Shown here in pieces: positions 18,314-29,107 of a stretch of DNA of 64,000 bases. The notes beneath the pieces are model-generated. The model was not told the DNA's origin. It did not search any database and saw only the letters and a program-made list of their open reading frames with translations. Origin of the DNA: Paenibacillus xerothermodurans (GTDB taxonomy: Bacteria > Bacillota > Bacilli > Paenibacillales > NBRC-103111); contig NZ_NHRJ02000002.1 of NCBI RefSeq assembly GCF_002220865.2, positions 310,001 through 374,000 on the forward strand, written 5' to 3'. How positions within the stretch are numbered: position 1 is the stretch's first letter; the number at the start of each line of letters is the position of its first letter. A program made the position numbers and the translations under genes.

Positions 18314-18967
18314 CTACAAAATGCCCATATCTTTAGCCTTTTGGGCTGCTTCCTTACTGCTTTTGCCCCCGAGCTTGCGCAAGATGTTGCCCACGTGCAC
18401 TTTAATTGTTCGAATCGAAACTACAAAGATTTCTGCGATTTGCGTCTGGGTGTGCCCCTTTTCGATCAAATCGAGTACCTGAACCTCTGTTGGCGTAAGC
18501 AGGCTGCGCAGCTCCTTCACCCGGACCTCGTGCTCCAAGTCCTTTAGCCGTCGGAATTCTTCGCGCATTTTCGCTGCTACGCTGGGATGAATGGCGCTGC
18601 GGTTGGCGTAGGCGTTACGTATCGCCTGAGGAATCTCGGTGAAATTGGACTTCACCATGTAGTCAACTGCTCCCACCTTAAACGCCTCGAAGATGAGCTC
18701 GTTCTCTTCCATCGAGGTGAGCATGATTACTTTAGCACCTGTGCATTGGACGATTTCCGCCGCCGCCCAGATTCCTTCCGGACTCTCCGACAGCATAATA
18801 TCCATCAGCACGACGTCCGTTTCAACCCGCTCCAACAGTTCGACCGCCGATCGTCCGGATGATGCGCTTCCTACAATCTCCAGATCCTCTTCCTTGCCAA
18901 GATAGCTGCTCAGCCCCCGCAGCCAATCCTTGTCATCCTCCACGATGACGACACGGATTCGACTCAT
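18314..18967 (-). CDS. NarL/LuxR-family response regulator
   Basis: A 217-residue two-domain regulator. The receiver has the acidic pocket VIVEDD, phospho-acceptor Asp56 (VVLMDIMLSE), Thr in IMLTSM and Lys in YMVKSN. The LuxR-type HTH is C-terminal (LTPTEVQVLDLIEKGHTQTQIAE, then TIKVHVGNILRKLG; shown in pieces). It overlaps the upstream histidine kinase by 4 nt (ATGA), so they are translationally coupled partners. Targets unknown. Confidence 0.92.
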   Translation of the reverse strand: MSRIRVVIVEDDKDWLRGLSSYLGKEEDLEIVGSASSGRSAVELLERVETDVVLMDIMLSESPEGIWAAAEIVQCTGAKVIMLTSMEENELIFEAFKVGAVDYMVKSNFTEIPQAIRNAYANRSAIHPSVAAKMREEFRRLKDLEHEVRVKELRSLLTPTEVQVLDLIEKGHTQTQIAEIFVVSIRTIKVHVGNILRKLGGKSSKEAAQKAKDMGIL

Positions 18968-20334
18968 ATTGCTGCACCGCCTTTTCGTTTGAGAAAATTG
19001 ATGAACACCGATGTGCCGTGCCCCGGCTGACTGTGAAGCTCCATCGAACCTTTATGCTTTTGCACGATCGCATAGCAGTATGATAAGCCGAGCCCGAAGT
19101 TGAGCTTCTTGCCAGACTTCGTCGTATAGAACGGATCGAAGACGCGCTTTTGCTGTTTTTTGTCCATACCACTGCCCGTGTCCTTAATTTCCACCACTAG
19201 ATTTCGCTTGGTCTCTGTGAGTTTTACCGTGAGCGTTCCGCCATGGGGCATAGCTTCTATTGCGTTCGTCATCACATTAGTGAGTACCTCGACCAATTGT
19301 GCCCTGTCGCCGGACATTCGCCCCTCGCTATGAAACTCCTTGACAACAGAGATATCCGCGAGAGCCGGTTCCAGCATGGTAATACACCGCTCCAACAATG
19401 GCCCCAGCTCCAGAGGTTCAGGCCGAATGTCGATTTCCTGTGTCTGTCCTTGTATACGATAAATCATGTCATAGATATGCTGAGAGGCATTCATAATCAC
19501 GTCGATATCATCTATCAACTGCGCTGGGTCGTTCCGGCCAGCCTCCGATTTGATCTTTTCGCTGAACAGCCGTATTTTGCCTACATCGTTTTTGATGGCA
19601 TGGTTTAATATGGCTGTACCTGACGTGATCGCACGGAGTGTGTAATCCAATTTTTGGTTATGGATGGAAATTTGCAGCCCCATAAAACCGTATCGGAAGC
19701 TGGAGAACAAAATGACCGCCAATGTAAACCCGATAACGAGCGCGTTATAGCGCCATGACTCGTAAAGTCCGAAAAAAGTTGGCAGCACGTATAGGGTGAA
19801 TACTGCAAAAAATAACGTCGGCGCGGCTGCAAGCGTGGTGAGCATCCGGTGTTTGCGGAGGAATGAATTCCTTTCCTTAAATGCGGCATGCAGCAGCAGT
19901 CCAATTCCCAGCAATATATAGGGAACGGTCCAGTATGTAACAAAATGATATGGAATCGGCCTGCCGGCCTCCGGTTCAAATGCGAAGGACAGCCCGGCGG
20001 GGACGAGCAGAATCCAGGTAAGCGCTCGCTTCCATCGCCACTGCGCAGCCTGCGGATGATAGATAACACAGAACATGAGAAACGTATAAGGCAAGCCATA
20101 ATAGCACACGAGTGAAGACGCCGACTCCGCCGCGCCGAGCGCGATCATCACGGTGTCATTTAAGAGCTGCCGCTCTAACAAGTAAGGCGTAAAATGATCA
20201 TGAATCACAGCCGACAGGGCCCCCGCCCCGCCGGTGAAAGCGATGCTCGCTATCCAGCGGGTGGTGGAACGCTTTGGGTCCGTAATTAGCAGCAGCAAGC
20301 CGATCGTCCACAAACCAATCAGTACAAACAACAT
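18964..20334 (-). CDS. Membrane sensor histidine kinase
   Basis: A 456-residue kinase with about seven N-terminal membrane helices (residues 1-215), a dimerisation/phosphotransfer helix with His in ILNHAIKNDVG, and an HATPase domain: N box NVMTNAIEAM, G1 DTGSGM, F box FDPFYTT, G2 GLGLSYC. The ATG at 20334 is used because GGAAG lies upstream with a 12-nt gap; a GTG at 20346 overlaps that site. Its ligand is unknown. The downstream LuxR-type regulator is its evident partner. Confidence 0.88.
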   Translation of the reverse strand: MLFVLIGLWTIGLLLLITDPKRSTTRWIASIAFTGGAGALSAVIHDHFTPYLLERQLLNDTVMIALGAAESASSLVCYYGLPYTFLMFCVIYHPQAAQWRWKRALTWILLVPAGLSFAFEPEAGRPIPYHFVTYWTVPYILLGIGLLLHAAFKERNSFLRKHRMLTTLAAAPTLFFAVFTLYVLPTFFGLYESWRYNALVIGFTLAVILFSSFRYGFMGLQISIHNQKLDYTLRAITSGTAILNHAIKNDVGKIRLFSEKIKSEAGRNDPAQLIDDIDVIMNASQHIYDMIYRIQGQTQEIDIRPEPLELGPLLERCITMLEPALADISVVKEFHSEGRMSGDRAQLVEVLTNVMTNAIEAMPHGGTLTVKLTETKRNLVVEIKDTGSGMDKKQQKRVFDPFYTTKSGKKLNFGLGLSYCYAIVQKHKGSMELHSQPGHGTSVFINFLKRKGGAAI

Positions 20335-20439
20335 CGTATCGGGCACTTCCGTTCAAAACAGCATAATGGTGATAAAGCTTTACAATTACACATTATACCT
20401 ATTGTAGCGGATTTGTCCCAGCCTGCCTTCGCGGATCTA

Positions 20440-20823
20440 TTAAAGATTATACTCCTGTTTGAGTAGTTGCAGCTCCCGCAGGCTGCGTTCCGCCCAATCC
20501 GCCGTCTGTCTAAGCGAGTTCATTTGCGACTGCAGCGCCTGTTCCAGCGATTCGCGATAATCCTGAACCGTCGCGTGAAACGGCTTGACCGTATGAGGCG
20601 GAATTAACGCAATCTCTTGGTAAGCTAATGCACGGCGCTGGTGAAAGAAGGGCACATGCGGATCCATGGGATTGTGCAGATCGCCCTGGGTTGGATGCTT
20701 TATCACTGCGAGGATTTTAACAGCTATTTTGCCGGACGGGGACACCTCCGCCACCTCTCCGACATACTCCCCGGTTTTGTATTGTGCGGTCACTCTGGTA
20801 CCTACTTGCAATTGGTTACTCAC
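20440..20823 (-). CDS. kapB: Sporulation phosphorelay protein KapB
   Basis: A 127-residue protein matching Bacillus KapB: N-terminal YKTGEYVGEVAEVSP, the hallmark KHPTQGDLHNP, and PFFHQRRALAYQE followed by a helical tail. KapB (originally described as kinase-associated protein B) is needed for KinB signalling to Spo0F. AAAGGAGGAG precedes the ATG. It follows a thioredoxin-like gene by 24 nt. Confidence 0.88.
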   Translation of the reverse strand: MSNQLQVGTRVTAQYKTGEYVGEVAEVSPSGKIAVKILAVIKHPTQGDLHNPMDPHVPFFHQRRALAYQEIALIPPHTVKPFHATVQDYRESLEQALQSQMNSLRQTADWAERSLRELQLLKQEYNL

Positions 20824-20847
20824 ATTGTCTCCTCCTTTTTTTCACAA

Positions 20848-21162
20848 TCAGTCCGTGCCGCTCTGAAACCAAGCAAGCAGCTCATTCACATCCTGCATCC
20901 GATACCGCTTGCGTGACACGCTCTGAGCCTCCACATCCACCAGACAGGGCACACTTTCTATTTGCCAATTTTGCGCGACCTGGGGACAATAATTAATATT
21001 GCATTTCACGATAGGCAGTGTTGGTTTAATGGTTAGAATCACCTGAAGCATGCGTTCCGCCACCCGGCACGTCCCGCAAAAGGGAGTGTAAAAGTACACA
21101 AATGTGCGCTCCGACGCTTCATTACACCACTGCTGCAGCTCACGTTCCGTCCACTCTGTCAC
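20848..21162 (-). CDS. Thioredoxin-family protein
   Basis: A 104-residue thioredoxin fold with active site YTPFCGTCRVAER and cis-Pro in IESVPCLV. The CGTC dipeptide differs from CGPC of classical thioredoxin. I use a GTG start at 21162, which has GGGAGGGGAG 4-5 nt upstream; in-frame starts at 21186 and 21210 lack a site. Probably in one transcript with the gene at 21216-21737 upstream and kapB downstream. Confidence 0.82.
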   Translation of the reverse strand: MTEWTERELQQWCNEASERTFVYFYTPFCGTCRVAERMLQVILTIKPTLPIVKCNINYCPQVAQNWQIESVPCLVDVEAQSVSRKRYRMQDVNELLAWFQSGTD

Positions 21163-21215
21163 ATCGCTCCCCTCCCATTTAAGCATAGCAGAGCTTTTAT
21201 GTAAAAACACCCCGA

Positions 21216-21737
21216 TTAAACAGCAAAAGCATCATCCAGCCGCTCCAAGCTCAGCAGCAGATGTTCCAGCAGCCTGGGAATATCATCGATATGCCGCTCG
21301 TCGAGTTTTTGTGCAAAACGAATTCGCAGTATATCCGTTAAATCCGACGGTGCCCGCCCGTAATCCCGGCTCACGGTTTGCGCGGTGCTATGCTCCGTCC
21401 CCCACACTGCTTCGATCCTCTCCGCAGCCAGAGCGCAATCGCGTTCGAACTCCCGGATGGGAAATTCAAATCGCAGCTCCAATGCGCAACCTGGCTGCTT
21501 GCCTGCCTCAGCTAAAATCTCCGCGGATAAATCAGCGAGTGAAGCGGTCAGCATGAAGCTTCCCTTTGTGATACCGCCATCTTTGCGCATCGCTTCCATC
21601 GCGAAGCTTCGCGACATTGTCGCTAACTCGACACGGTCTATGCGCTGTGTAATTTGGACCGGACCATTGAGATCCAAATCATACATCGCGCCTTCAAAGA
21701 CAACCCTCAAATTATCAAAAACAGTTGGGTCAAACAT
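21216..21737 (-). CDS. Hypothetical protein
   Basis: A 173-residue cytoplasmic protein that I do not assign to a family. The N-terminus reads MFDPTVFDNLRVVFEGA and the centre contains ALELRFEFPI flanked by predicted helices. A site TAGGAGAG precedes the ATG by 6-7 nt. It is the first gene in a unit with the thioredoxin-like gene and kapB. Confidence 0.68.
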   Translation of the reverse strand: MFDPTVFDNLRVVFEGAMYDLDLNGPVQITQRIDRVELATMSRSFAMEAMRKDGGITKGSFMLTASLADLSAEILAEAGKQPGCALELRFEFPIREFERDCALAAERIEAVWGTEHSTAQTVSRDYGRAPSDLTDILRIRFAQKLDERHIDDIPRLLEHLLLSLERLDDAFAV

Positions 21738-21843
21738 GATGTCTCTCCTAGTCCGTATGTTATGTATAATTATTTTTTCGCTTGCTTAGGCTTGGACAAA
21801 TCAGTACAATAAAAGCATCTAGACGCAGGGAAGGTGCAGACGC

Positions 21844-22047
21844 ATGGCCGACGAAACGAATACGGAAGGGCAGCAGCCTAAAAAAATCAGTCTGGCAGAC
21901 GCCATTAAAAACAAGCTTGCCCAAAAGAAACAAGAACAAGCCGCAGCACAGTCAAATCCACAGCTTCGCGGCGGTGACAGTGCAGTGATGAAAAGCCAAC
22001 ATAACAAGAAGCCGAACAATCAACGGCGCCGCACCGGCGGTAGTTAA
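21844..22047 (+). CDS. Small basic hypothetical protein
   Basis: A 67-residue, Lys/Gln/Arg-rich protein: a helical segment ISLADAIKNKLAQKKQEQ followed by a disordered basic tail ending QRRRTGGS. No family recognised. AAGGTG lies 9 nt before the ATG, and a strong terminator follows directly, so it looks like an independently transcribed gene. Confidence 0.6.
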   Translation: MADETNTEGQQPKKISLADAIKNKLAQKKQEQAAAQSNPQLRGGDSAVMKSQHNKKPNNQRRRTGGS

Positions 22048-22049
22048 AA

Positions 22050-22084
22050 AGAAGGATGAGCTGCAAAAAAGCTCATCCTTTTTT
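22050..22084. terminator. Bidirectional intrinsic terminator
   Basis: AAGGATGAGCT (22052-22062) pairs perfectly with AGCTCATCCTT (22070-22080), flanked by A-run and T-run, between the convergent small basic gene and the ABC-F gene. Confidence 0.88.
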
Positions 22085-22101
22085 CTTTGGTGTTCACCAG
22101 C

Positions 22102-23724
<1,623 letters not shown>

Positions 23725-23773
23725 CTACTCTCATAAAGTAATCCGAGGATGCATCCAGCGCTTCCAAACATTA

Positions 23774-23784
23774 ATTATAACACA
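23774..23784 (-). promoter_or_regulatory. Extended -10 promoter element for the YkpA-type gene
   Basis: On the minus strand TGTTATAAT (TGn plus consensus -10) lies about 60 nt upstream of the ABC-F start. No clear -35 is seen, as expected for extended -10 promoters. Confidence 0.4.
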
Positions 23785-23854
23785 AATAAGCATGTGTTTC
23801 CTAATGTTATTATGCGTATCTGGAAAAATTTATCTAAGGGCTGCAGTTGAGCTG

Positions 23855-25792
23855 CTACTTGCTCTGGTCGATCAGCTCGACCAGCTCGGATAGCTCACTC
23901 CAGCGTTCCAACGACTGTTCCAAGAGCTCACTCAACTGCTGCTCTTCGGCGTACAGCTCCTGCACTTTGCCGTAATCACTGCCAGCGAGCTCTATGTCCC
24001 GCCGCGCCTTGGCTAAGCGTTCCTCCAACCCGGCAATCTTCCCTTCGATTTCGTCCCATTCCTTCTGCTCTTTGAACGTCAGCTTGCGGGGCCGATTGGC
24101 TCCGCGATGGTCACCGCCTGCTGCAGGTGCCGCCGCGTGGTTTTGCTTGGACTGTTCTGCCGACTGCCGCTTACGCTCGTCTGCTTCCGCCTGCTCTGAT
24201 GCACGAGCCGCATCCAGATACTCCGAATAATTACCGTGAAACCGTCGAACTTCACCGTTGTCAAACGCAAACAGATGATCCACCGTGCGATCCAGGAAAT
24301 AACGGTCATGCGATACGGTGATGACAGCGCCCGGAAACTCGTTCAAATACTCTTCGAGGATGGTCAATGTCTGGATATCCAAATCATTCGTCGGTTCGTC
24401 CAGCAGCAGCATGTTAGGCTCGCCCATCAAGGTACGAAGCAAATACAATCTCCGCTTCTCTCCACCCGACAGCTTACCGATCGGCGTCCACTGCAGCGCA
24501 GGAGGGAACAAGAACCGTTCGAGCATTTGTGCGGCGGTGATCGTATCTCCATTGGCAGTTCGGATCACTTCAGCGGCTTCCTTAATATATTCGATAACGC
24601 GCTGCTTGTCGTCCATCTCAGCACTTTCCTGTGTATAATAAGACAGCTTGACCGTAGCTCCGACATCGATCGTTCCTTGGTCAGGCTGCAATGTGCCGGC
24701 AAGCATGTTAAGAAACGTGGACTTGCCGCTCCCGTTGGGACCGATGATGCCGATTCTGTCATCAGGCATAACGATGTAGCTGAAATCGCGGACAATCGTG
24801 CGAGCGTCGAACGACTTGGACACGTTTTCAAGCTCCATCACCTTTTTGCCCAGCCTGCTGGCGCCCAGCGCCATGTCCATCTGTGTGGACGGGCCATCCA
24901 GCTCGCGGTCTCGCAGCTCGACAACCCGTTCGACTCTAGCCTTCTGCTTCGTTGTTCGTGCTTTTGCGCCGCGGCGCAGCCACGCCAATTCGCGCCTCAG
25001 CAGATTCTGCCGCTTGTCCTCTTCGGCCGCTTCGCGCTCCAGCCGCTCCGCCTTTTTCTCAAGAAACACGGCGTAATTACCGTCGTAGCTGTAGAGCTTA
25101 CCCCGGTCCAGCTCGATAATGCGACTCGTTACGCGATCAAGAAAGTAGCGATCGTGCGTGACAAGCAGTAAAGCTCCCTTCCATTTGCTCAAAAATTCCT
25201 CCAGCCATTCGACCGTATCATGGTCTATGTGGTTGGTGGGTTCATCAAGAATGAGCAAATCCGCTGGCTGTATCAAGGCTCTCGCCATAGCGACGCGTTT
25301 ACGCTGTCCGCCGGACAATACACCAACCTTCTGTGTAAAGTTGTGTATCCCTAGTTTGGTTAACACAGTTTTCGCCAACGTGCTGGCATCCCAGGCATTC
25401 AGCGTATCCATCTGCTGCTGTGCCGCGAACAAACGGGATTGCCGTTTCTCGTCCTCGGGCGCTTCTTGCAGTGATGACAAGGCTTGCTCATAATCGCGTA
25501 GGGCTTGCATAAGTGGCGTATCGCCAAAAAACACCTGTTCAAGCACCGTAGAATCAGGCTCGAATTCAGGATTTTGCGGAAGATATTCAACACGAAAATG
25601 ATTCGCGTGCACCAGCTTACCCGAATCCACAGGTTCCAAGCCTGCGATAGCCTTCAGAAGCGAGGATTTACCGGTGCCGTTCACCCCAACCAAGCCAATG
25701 CGCTGCCGCTCGTTGATTTGGAAGGAGATATCGTCGAATAATATCTTTTCGCCGTAACTTTTATGAAAATTCTCTATCGTCAATATATTCAA
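23855..25792 (-). CDS. yfmR: ABC-F ATPase, YfmR/Uup type
   Basis: A 645-residue ABC-F protein with two complete cassettes (Walker A GVNGTGKSS and GPNGSGKST; signatures LSGGQRKR and LSGGEKRR; Walker B LLILDEPTNHID and [11 protein letters not shown]), the P-site tRNA interaction motif linker, and a C-terminal coiled-coil extension (residues about 560-640) typical of Uup/YfmR. These proteins help ribosomes through difficult sequences. A TTG at 25792 has AAGGGG 9 nt upstream and is preferred; an ATG at 25801 abuts the site. Confidence 0.85.
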   Translation of the reverse strand: MNILTIENFHKSYGEKILFDDISFQINERQRIGLVGVNGTGKSSLLKAIAGLEPVDSGKLVHANHFRVEYLPQNPEFEPDSTVLEQVFFGDTPLMQALRDYEQALSSLQEAPEDEKRQSRLFAAQQQMDTLNAWDASTLAKTVLTKLGIHNFTQKVGVLSGGQRKRVAMARALIQPADLLILDEPTNHIDHDTVEWLEEFLSKWKGALLLVTHDRYFLDRVTSRIIELDRGKLYSYDGNYAVFLEKKAERLEREAAEEDKRQNLLRRELAWLRRGAKARTTKQKARVERVVELRDRELDGPSTQMDMALGASRLGKKVMELENVSKSFDARTIVRDFSYIVMPDDRIGIIGPNGSGKSTFLNMLAGTLQPDQGTIDVGATVKLSYYTQESAEMDDKQRVIEYIKEAAEVIRTANGDTITAAQMLERFLFPPALQWTPIGKLSGGEKRRLYLLRTLMGEPNMLLLDEPTNDLDIQTLTILEEYLNEFPGAVITVSHDRYFLDRTVDHLFAFDNGEVRRFHGNYSEYLDAARASEQAEADERKRQSAEQSKQNHAAAPAAGGDHRGANRPRKLTFKEQKEWDEIEGKIAGLEERLAKARRDIELAGSDYGKVQELYAEEQQLSELLEQSLERWSELSELVELIDQSK

Positions 25793-25872
25793 TGTATTCA
25801 TCCCCTTATTTGATTCGGGCAAAATTTTCATGTAAGCTTACGAATGAATAATTAGAAGGAGGTTGTTACCTA

Positions 25873-26202
25873 ATGTCTGAAATTTTGCCGCCGAAAACCT
25901 GTACCATCGACCGACTGATCACGAAAGAAGAAGATGTCGAAAAAGTCATGCGCGGCGAAAAAACGGCAACGCGCCGGAACGGTCGTTACGCCGACATCGG
26001 TGAGATCATGGAGTTGAGAGGCCACAGATTCGAGGTTTATAACGTGTACCAGCAGCCACTTGGTGAATTGACCGACGAAGCGGTGCAATCCGAAGGTTAC
26101 GAAAGCCTCGACAGCTACAAAAATTATATCTTATCCATGCATGCCGGCATGCCATGGCTGCCGCAGATGAAGGTGTGGGTGCACGAGTTCCGCGCGGTCT
26201 AA
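25873..26202 (+). CDS. ASCH-domain protein
   Basis: A 109-residue single-domain protein with the ASCH core: KVMRGEKTATRRNGR at the N-terminus, strands GEIMELRGHRFEVYNVY and a C-terminal MKVWVHEFRAV. ASCH domains adopt a PUA-like fold and are thought to bind RNA or modified nucleotides. AAGGAGG lies 10 nt before the ATG. It is divergent from the YfmR-type gene. Confidence 0.8.
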   Translation: MSEILPPKTCTIDRLITKEEDVEKVMRGEKTATRRNGRYADIGEIMELRGHRFEVYNVYQQPLGELTDEAVQSEGYESLDSYKNYILSMHAGMPWLPQMKVWVHEFRAV

Positions 26203-26240
26203 CTTAATCTGTTGATTCAGACACAACCTATTCGGAACGA

Positions 26241-26281
26241 AAAACAGTGTAGTTTTCATTAAAATGATGCTACACTGTTTC
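26241..26281 (+). terminator. Intrinsic terminator after the ASCH gene
   Basis: AAACAGTGTAG (26242-26252) pairs with CTACACTGTTT (26270-26280), with a further TTTTCAT/ATGA pairing in the loop. Confidence 0.75.
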
Positions 26282-26313
26282 ATATACCTTTTCAAGTCTG
26301 GAGGCCCACCGCT

Positions 26314-26745
26314 TTGTATCCCTCACTCGTTTTCATTCACGTGGTGAGCGCCCTGGTCTCCATTGGCCCTTTTATCGTTCTTATCCCCTTACTATCTAAG
26401 CTCAGAACCGCGGAAGGCAGCCTGCTTCATTCTTACCTGGACACTTTCCAATTCGTTGTTCGTTTATGCAAGCATTCCGGACATGTGCTGGTACTCTCGG
26501 GACTTTTACTGCTCTGGCTAGGAGGGTGGCCGTGGAACACACCATGGATCGCCGCGACATTCTTTGTCCTTATCGGCTCTGTATTCTTTATGGCACGCGC
26601 CTTTTCTCCCACGATTCACCATCTGCGGCAGGTTGATGCACCGGATACGGCTTTAATCAACAAGCTCGCACGCGCGCTGTATATTTATTTGTTTATCCTG
26701 TTTCTCATGCTGTGGCTGATGATAATGAAACCGGCTCTGTGGTGA
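26314..26745 (+). CDS. Four-helix membrane protein
   Basis: A 143-residue hydrophobic protein with four predicted membrane helices (LVFIHVVSALVSIGPFIVL; a helix near VLVLSGLLLLWL; FFVLIGSVFFMA; IYLFILFLMLWLMI) and a His near the start (FIHV) that recalls DUF2269-type proteins. Start is TTG at 26316 context (26314) with GGAGG 9 nt upstream. Function unknown. Confidence 0.65.
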   Translation: MYPSLVFIHVVSALVSIGPFIVLIPLLSKLRTAEGSLLHSYLDTFQFVVRLCKHSGHVLVLSGLLLLWLGGWPWNTPWIAATFFVLIGSVFFMARAFSPTIHHLRQVDAPDTALINKLARALYIYLFILFLMLWLMIMKPALW

Positions 26746-26771
26746 ATATGTTCACCCGAGCCGGTTTTGTT
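26729..26771. terminator. Intrinsic terminator overlapping the stop codon
   Basis: AACCGGCTC plus GGTGAA pairs with TTCACC plus GAGCCGGTT, followed by TTTTG. It overlaps the stop at 26743 and separates convergent genes. Confidence 0.8.
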
Positions 26772-26779
26772 CTTTCCTG

Positions 26780-28339
26780 TCAACTGCCTACCGCCTGGTT
26801 AGACCACTCTTCTACGTCCCACACTTTGGTGACCCAATCTTCGTAAAAGTCGGGTTCATGGCAAACAAGCAGAATAGTGCCTCTGAATTCTTTCAACGCG
26901 CGCTTAAGCTCGTCCTTAGCAACCACGTCCAAATGATTCGTCGGTTCGTCAAATACGATCCAGTTGCTTTCCCGCATTAACAGCTTGCACAAACGCACCT
27001 TGGCCTGCTCTCCTCCGCTCAACATACTGATCGGGCGGGTAATATGCTCGTTCGTCAATCCGCAGCGGGCGAGCGCAGCACGTACTTCGTGCTGATTCAT
27101 GTGAGAAAACTCATTCCACACATCATCAATCGGCGTCATGCTCGGCGCCTTCACTTCCTGCTCGAAATAAGCGGGGAACAGAAAGTCTCCCAGATATGTG
27201 TTACCGCTGTACGGCGCGATCTTCCCGATGATCGTTTTGAGCAATGTCGATTTACCGACCCCGTTGCAGCCCACAATCGCAATTTTCTCACCACGTTCGA
27301 TCGTCATGTTCATTTTCGGCAGCAGCGGACGGTTGTAACCGATGACCAAATCTTTGCCTTCGAAAACAGTCTTGCCGCTTGCCCTCGCATCCTTGAACTG
27401 GAACGTTGGCTTTGCCGCCGTGTCAGGACGATCAATACGTTCTAAGCGCTGCAGCTGCTTTTCACGGCTTTTCGCCCGGCCGGACGTCGAGTAACGAGCC
27501 TTATTGCGTTGAATAAAATCCTCTTGCTTCTTAATGTATTCCTGCTGTTTTTCATAGGCGTCGATGTGCTGCTGCTTGTTGATATCCGCCATCTGCAGAA
27601 ACTTCTCGTAGTTGCCGGCGTACCGTGTCAATTTTGAAAACTCCAAATGGTACACGATGTTGACGACCTTATTCATAAACTCCGTGTCGTGAGAGATCAA
27701 TATGAATGCGTACGGATAATTTTGCAAATAGTTGGTCAGCCAAGCGATATGCTCTACATCCAAATAGTTCGTCGGCTCATCCAGCAGCAGTGCCGTGGGC
27801 TGCTCCAGCAGCAGCTTGGCGAGCAAAACCTTGGTGCGTTGCCCACCGCTCAGCTGTGCTACGTCACGATCCAGACCGATAGCATCCAAGCCAAGTCCAT
27901 TGGCCATTTCCTCTATTTTTACGTCCAGCAAATAAAATCCGCTGTTTTCCAATCGGTCTTGAATTTCCCCCATCTGTTCCAGCAGCAGCTCGAGCTTTTC
28001 CGGATCGGCGTCAGCCATCTGTTCGGTGATGCGAATCATCTCCTGCTCCTCTTCGAACAGCGGCAAAAACGCATCCTTTAGAACGTCACGAATCGTTTTG
28101 CCTGGCGTGAGCTTCGTGTGCTGATCCAAGTAGCTATAATTTACACGCGGAGTCCACTCCACCTTACCGCTGTCTTTCAAAAGCTGGCCGGTTAAAATAT
28201 TCATCAACGTTGATTTGCCTACCCCGTTAGCTCCTACCAAACCGACGTGCTCGCCAGCCAGCAGCCGGAATGAGACGTCTTTAAACAACACCCTGCCACC
28301 AAATGAATGGCTTAAGTCTTCTACTGTTAACAAACTCAT
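26780..28339 (-). CDS. yfmM: ABC-F ATPase, YfmM type
   Basis: A 519-residue ABC-F protein: Walker A GANGVGKST and GCNGVGKST, signatures LSGGQRTK and LSGGEQAK, Walker [12 protein letters not shown] and [10 protein letters not shown], and an arm/linker region with QQEYIKKQEDFIQR. It resembles Bacillus YfmM. The ATG at 28339 starts the family N-terminus (MSLLTVEDLSHSFGG); its nearest site, AGGGGA, is unusually far (about 15 nt). It is the third ABC-F gene within 6.3 kb. Confidence 0.85.
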   Translation of the reverse strand: MSLLTVEDLSHSFGGRVLFKDVSFRLLAGEHVGLVGANGVGKSTLMNILTGQLLKDSGKVEWTPRVNYSYLDQHTKLTPGKTIRDVLKDAFLPLFEEEQEMIRITEQMADADPEKLELLLEQMGEIQDRLENSGFYLLDVKIEEMANGLGLDAIGLDRDVAQLSGGQRTKVLLAKLLLEQPTALLLDEPTNYLDVEHIAWLTNYLQNYPYAFILISHDTEFMNKVVNIVYHLEFSKLTRYAGNYEKFLQMADINKQQHIDAYEKQQEYIKKQEDFIQRNKARYSTSGRAKSREKQLQRLERIDRPDTAAKPTFQFKDARASGKTVFEGKDLVIGYNRPLLPKMNMTIERGEKIAIVGCNGVGKSTLLKTIIGKIAPYSGNTYLGDFLFPAYFEQEVKAPSMTPIDDVWNEFSHMNQHEVRAALARCGLTNEHITRPISMLSGGEQAKVRLCKLLMRESNWIVFDEPTNHLDVVAKDELKRALKEFRGTILLVCHEPDFYEDWVTKVWDVEEWSNQAVGS

Positions 28340-28390
28340 TGCTGTTCTATTATCCCCTATCCGTATATGTGATTTTATATGTGATTTCAT

Positions 28391-29107
28391 GTTTATATAA
28401 TAAATGGACTGACCAGTTATAGAAGTTCAACCTACTACAAAACTAGCATATCCGATTAATGTGATGCATAACACATGAGAACTGCCATTATGGACGTATG
28501 AAACTATGACCTGAAACTATGACAGTATGACAGTATTACAGTATGACAGTATGACAGTATGACAGTTTATTATATCACTGTTGCCAGTGTGCAGGGAATA
28601 GCATGTAAAAATTTTCGCATCGGTAAGAAACCTCGCCTGGACAGCCGCAGATTAACGGTGATCGGCAGTCCGCCGTTCTCACAAGACGAAAGTATTGTTG
28701 GGCAACTCGATCCGCATCTTTTCGTGAGAACCGTGTGCGTTCCGCACGCTGCACTGCCTCGCAGACAAGAATGGTCGATAGGAGAAATGCAGGCTTGTCC
28801 CACTGCATTCGGCCGTAATAACTCTATCATGCTTTTGACACCGATTTTCGGTAAAACATCTTAGAGCAGGCAGTGCAGAATAATGCTAGTCAGGGTCGCA
28901 CGACTCATATTGACGGGGAATGTGCGGGGACCGGCGCGGAAGAACAAACGCCCGCACACGAAAAATCACATTAGTGTCTCCGCCGAGCTGCGGGCGCAGT
29001 GGCAGCGGAAGAGCACATAGATAGGCGTACGCGGCGGAAAAAAGCGGCCGCCAGACGTCACTGCAGCGTCTTATCATGGCCCGGCCAGCATAACCGAGGA
29101 AGACGAA
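28391..29107. other. Gene-poor interval
   Basis: About 700 nt without a convincing gene. It holds an 8-bp tandem repeat (28500-28568) and several short open frames on both strands that lack binding sites and family similarity. A GCGGCCGC palindrome followed by TTTTTT on the minus strand near 29050 might end the kinase transcript, but the stem is not convincing. Confidence 0.5.
28500..28568. repeat. 8-bp tandem repeat (GACAGTAT)n
   Basis: Six units of GACAGTAT (one reads TACAGTAT, the last GACAGTTT) run without gaps from 28521 to 28568, preceded by two GAAACTAT units (28500-28507 and 28513-28520). It lies between two divergent... minus-strand genes, outside coding sequence; unit length is not a multiple of three. 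Confidence 0.85.

Noticed and set aside
28500-28568. CRISPR-like array
   Set aside because: Repeats are 8 bp and directly abutting, with no spacers and no cas genes.
28559-28864. Open frames on both strands in the interval after the octanucleotide repeat
   Set aside because: No binding sites, no recognisable domain, and the two strands overlap; composition looks non-coding.
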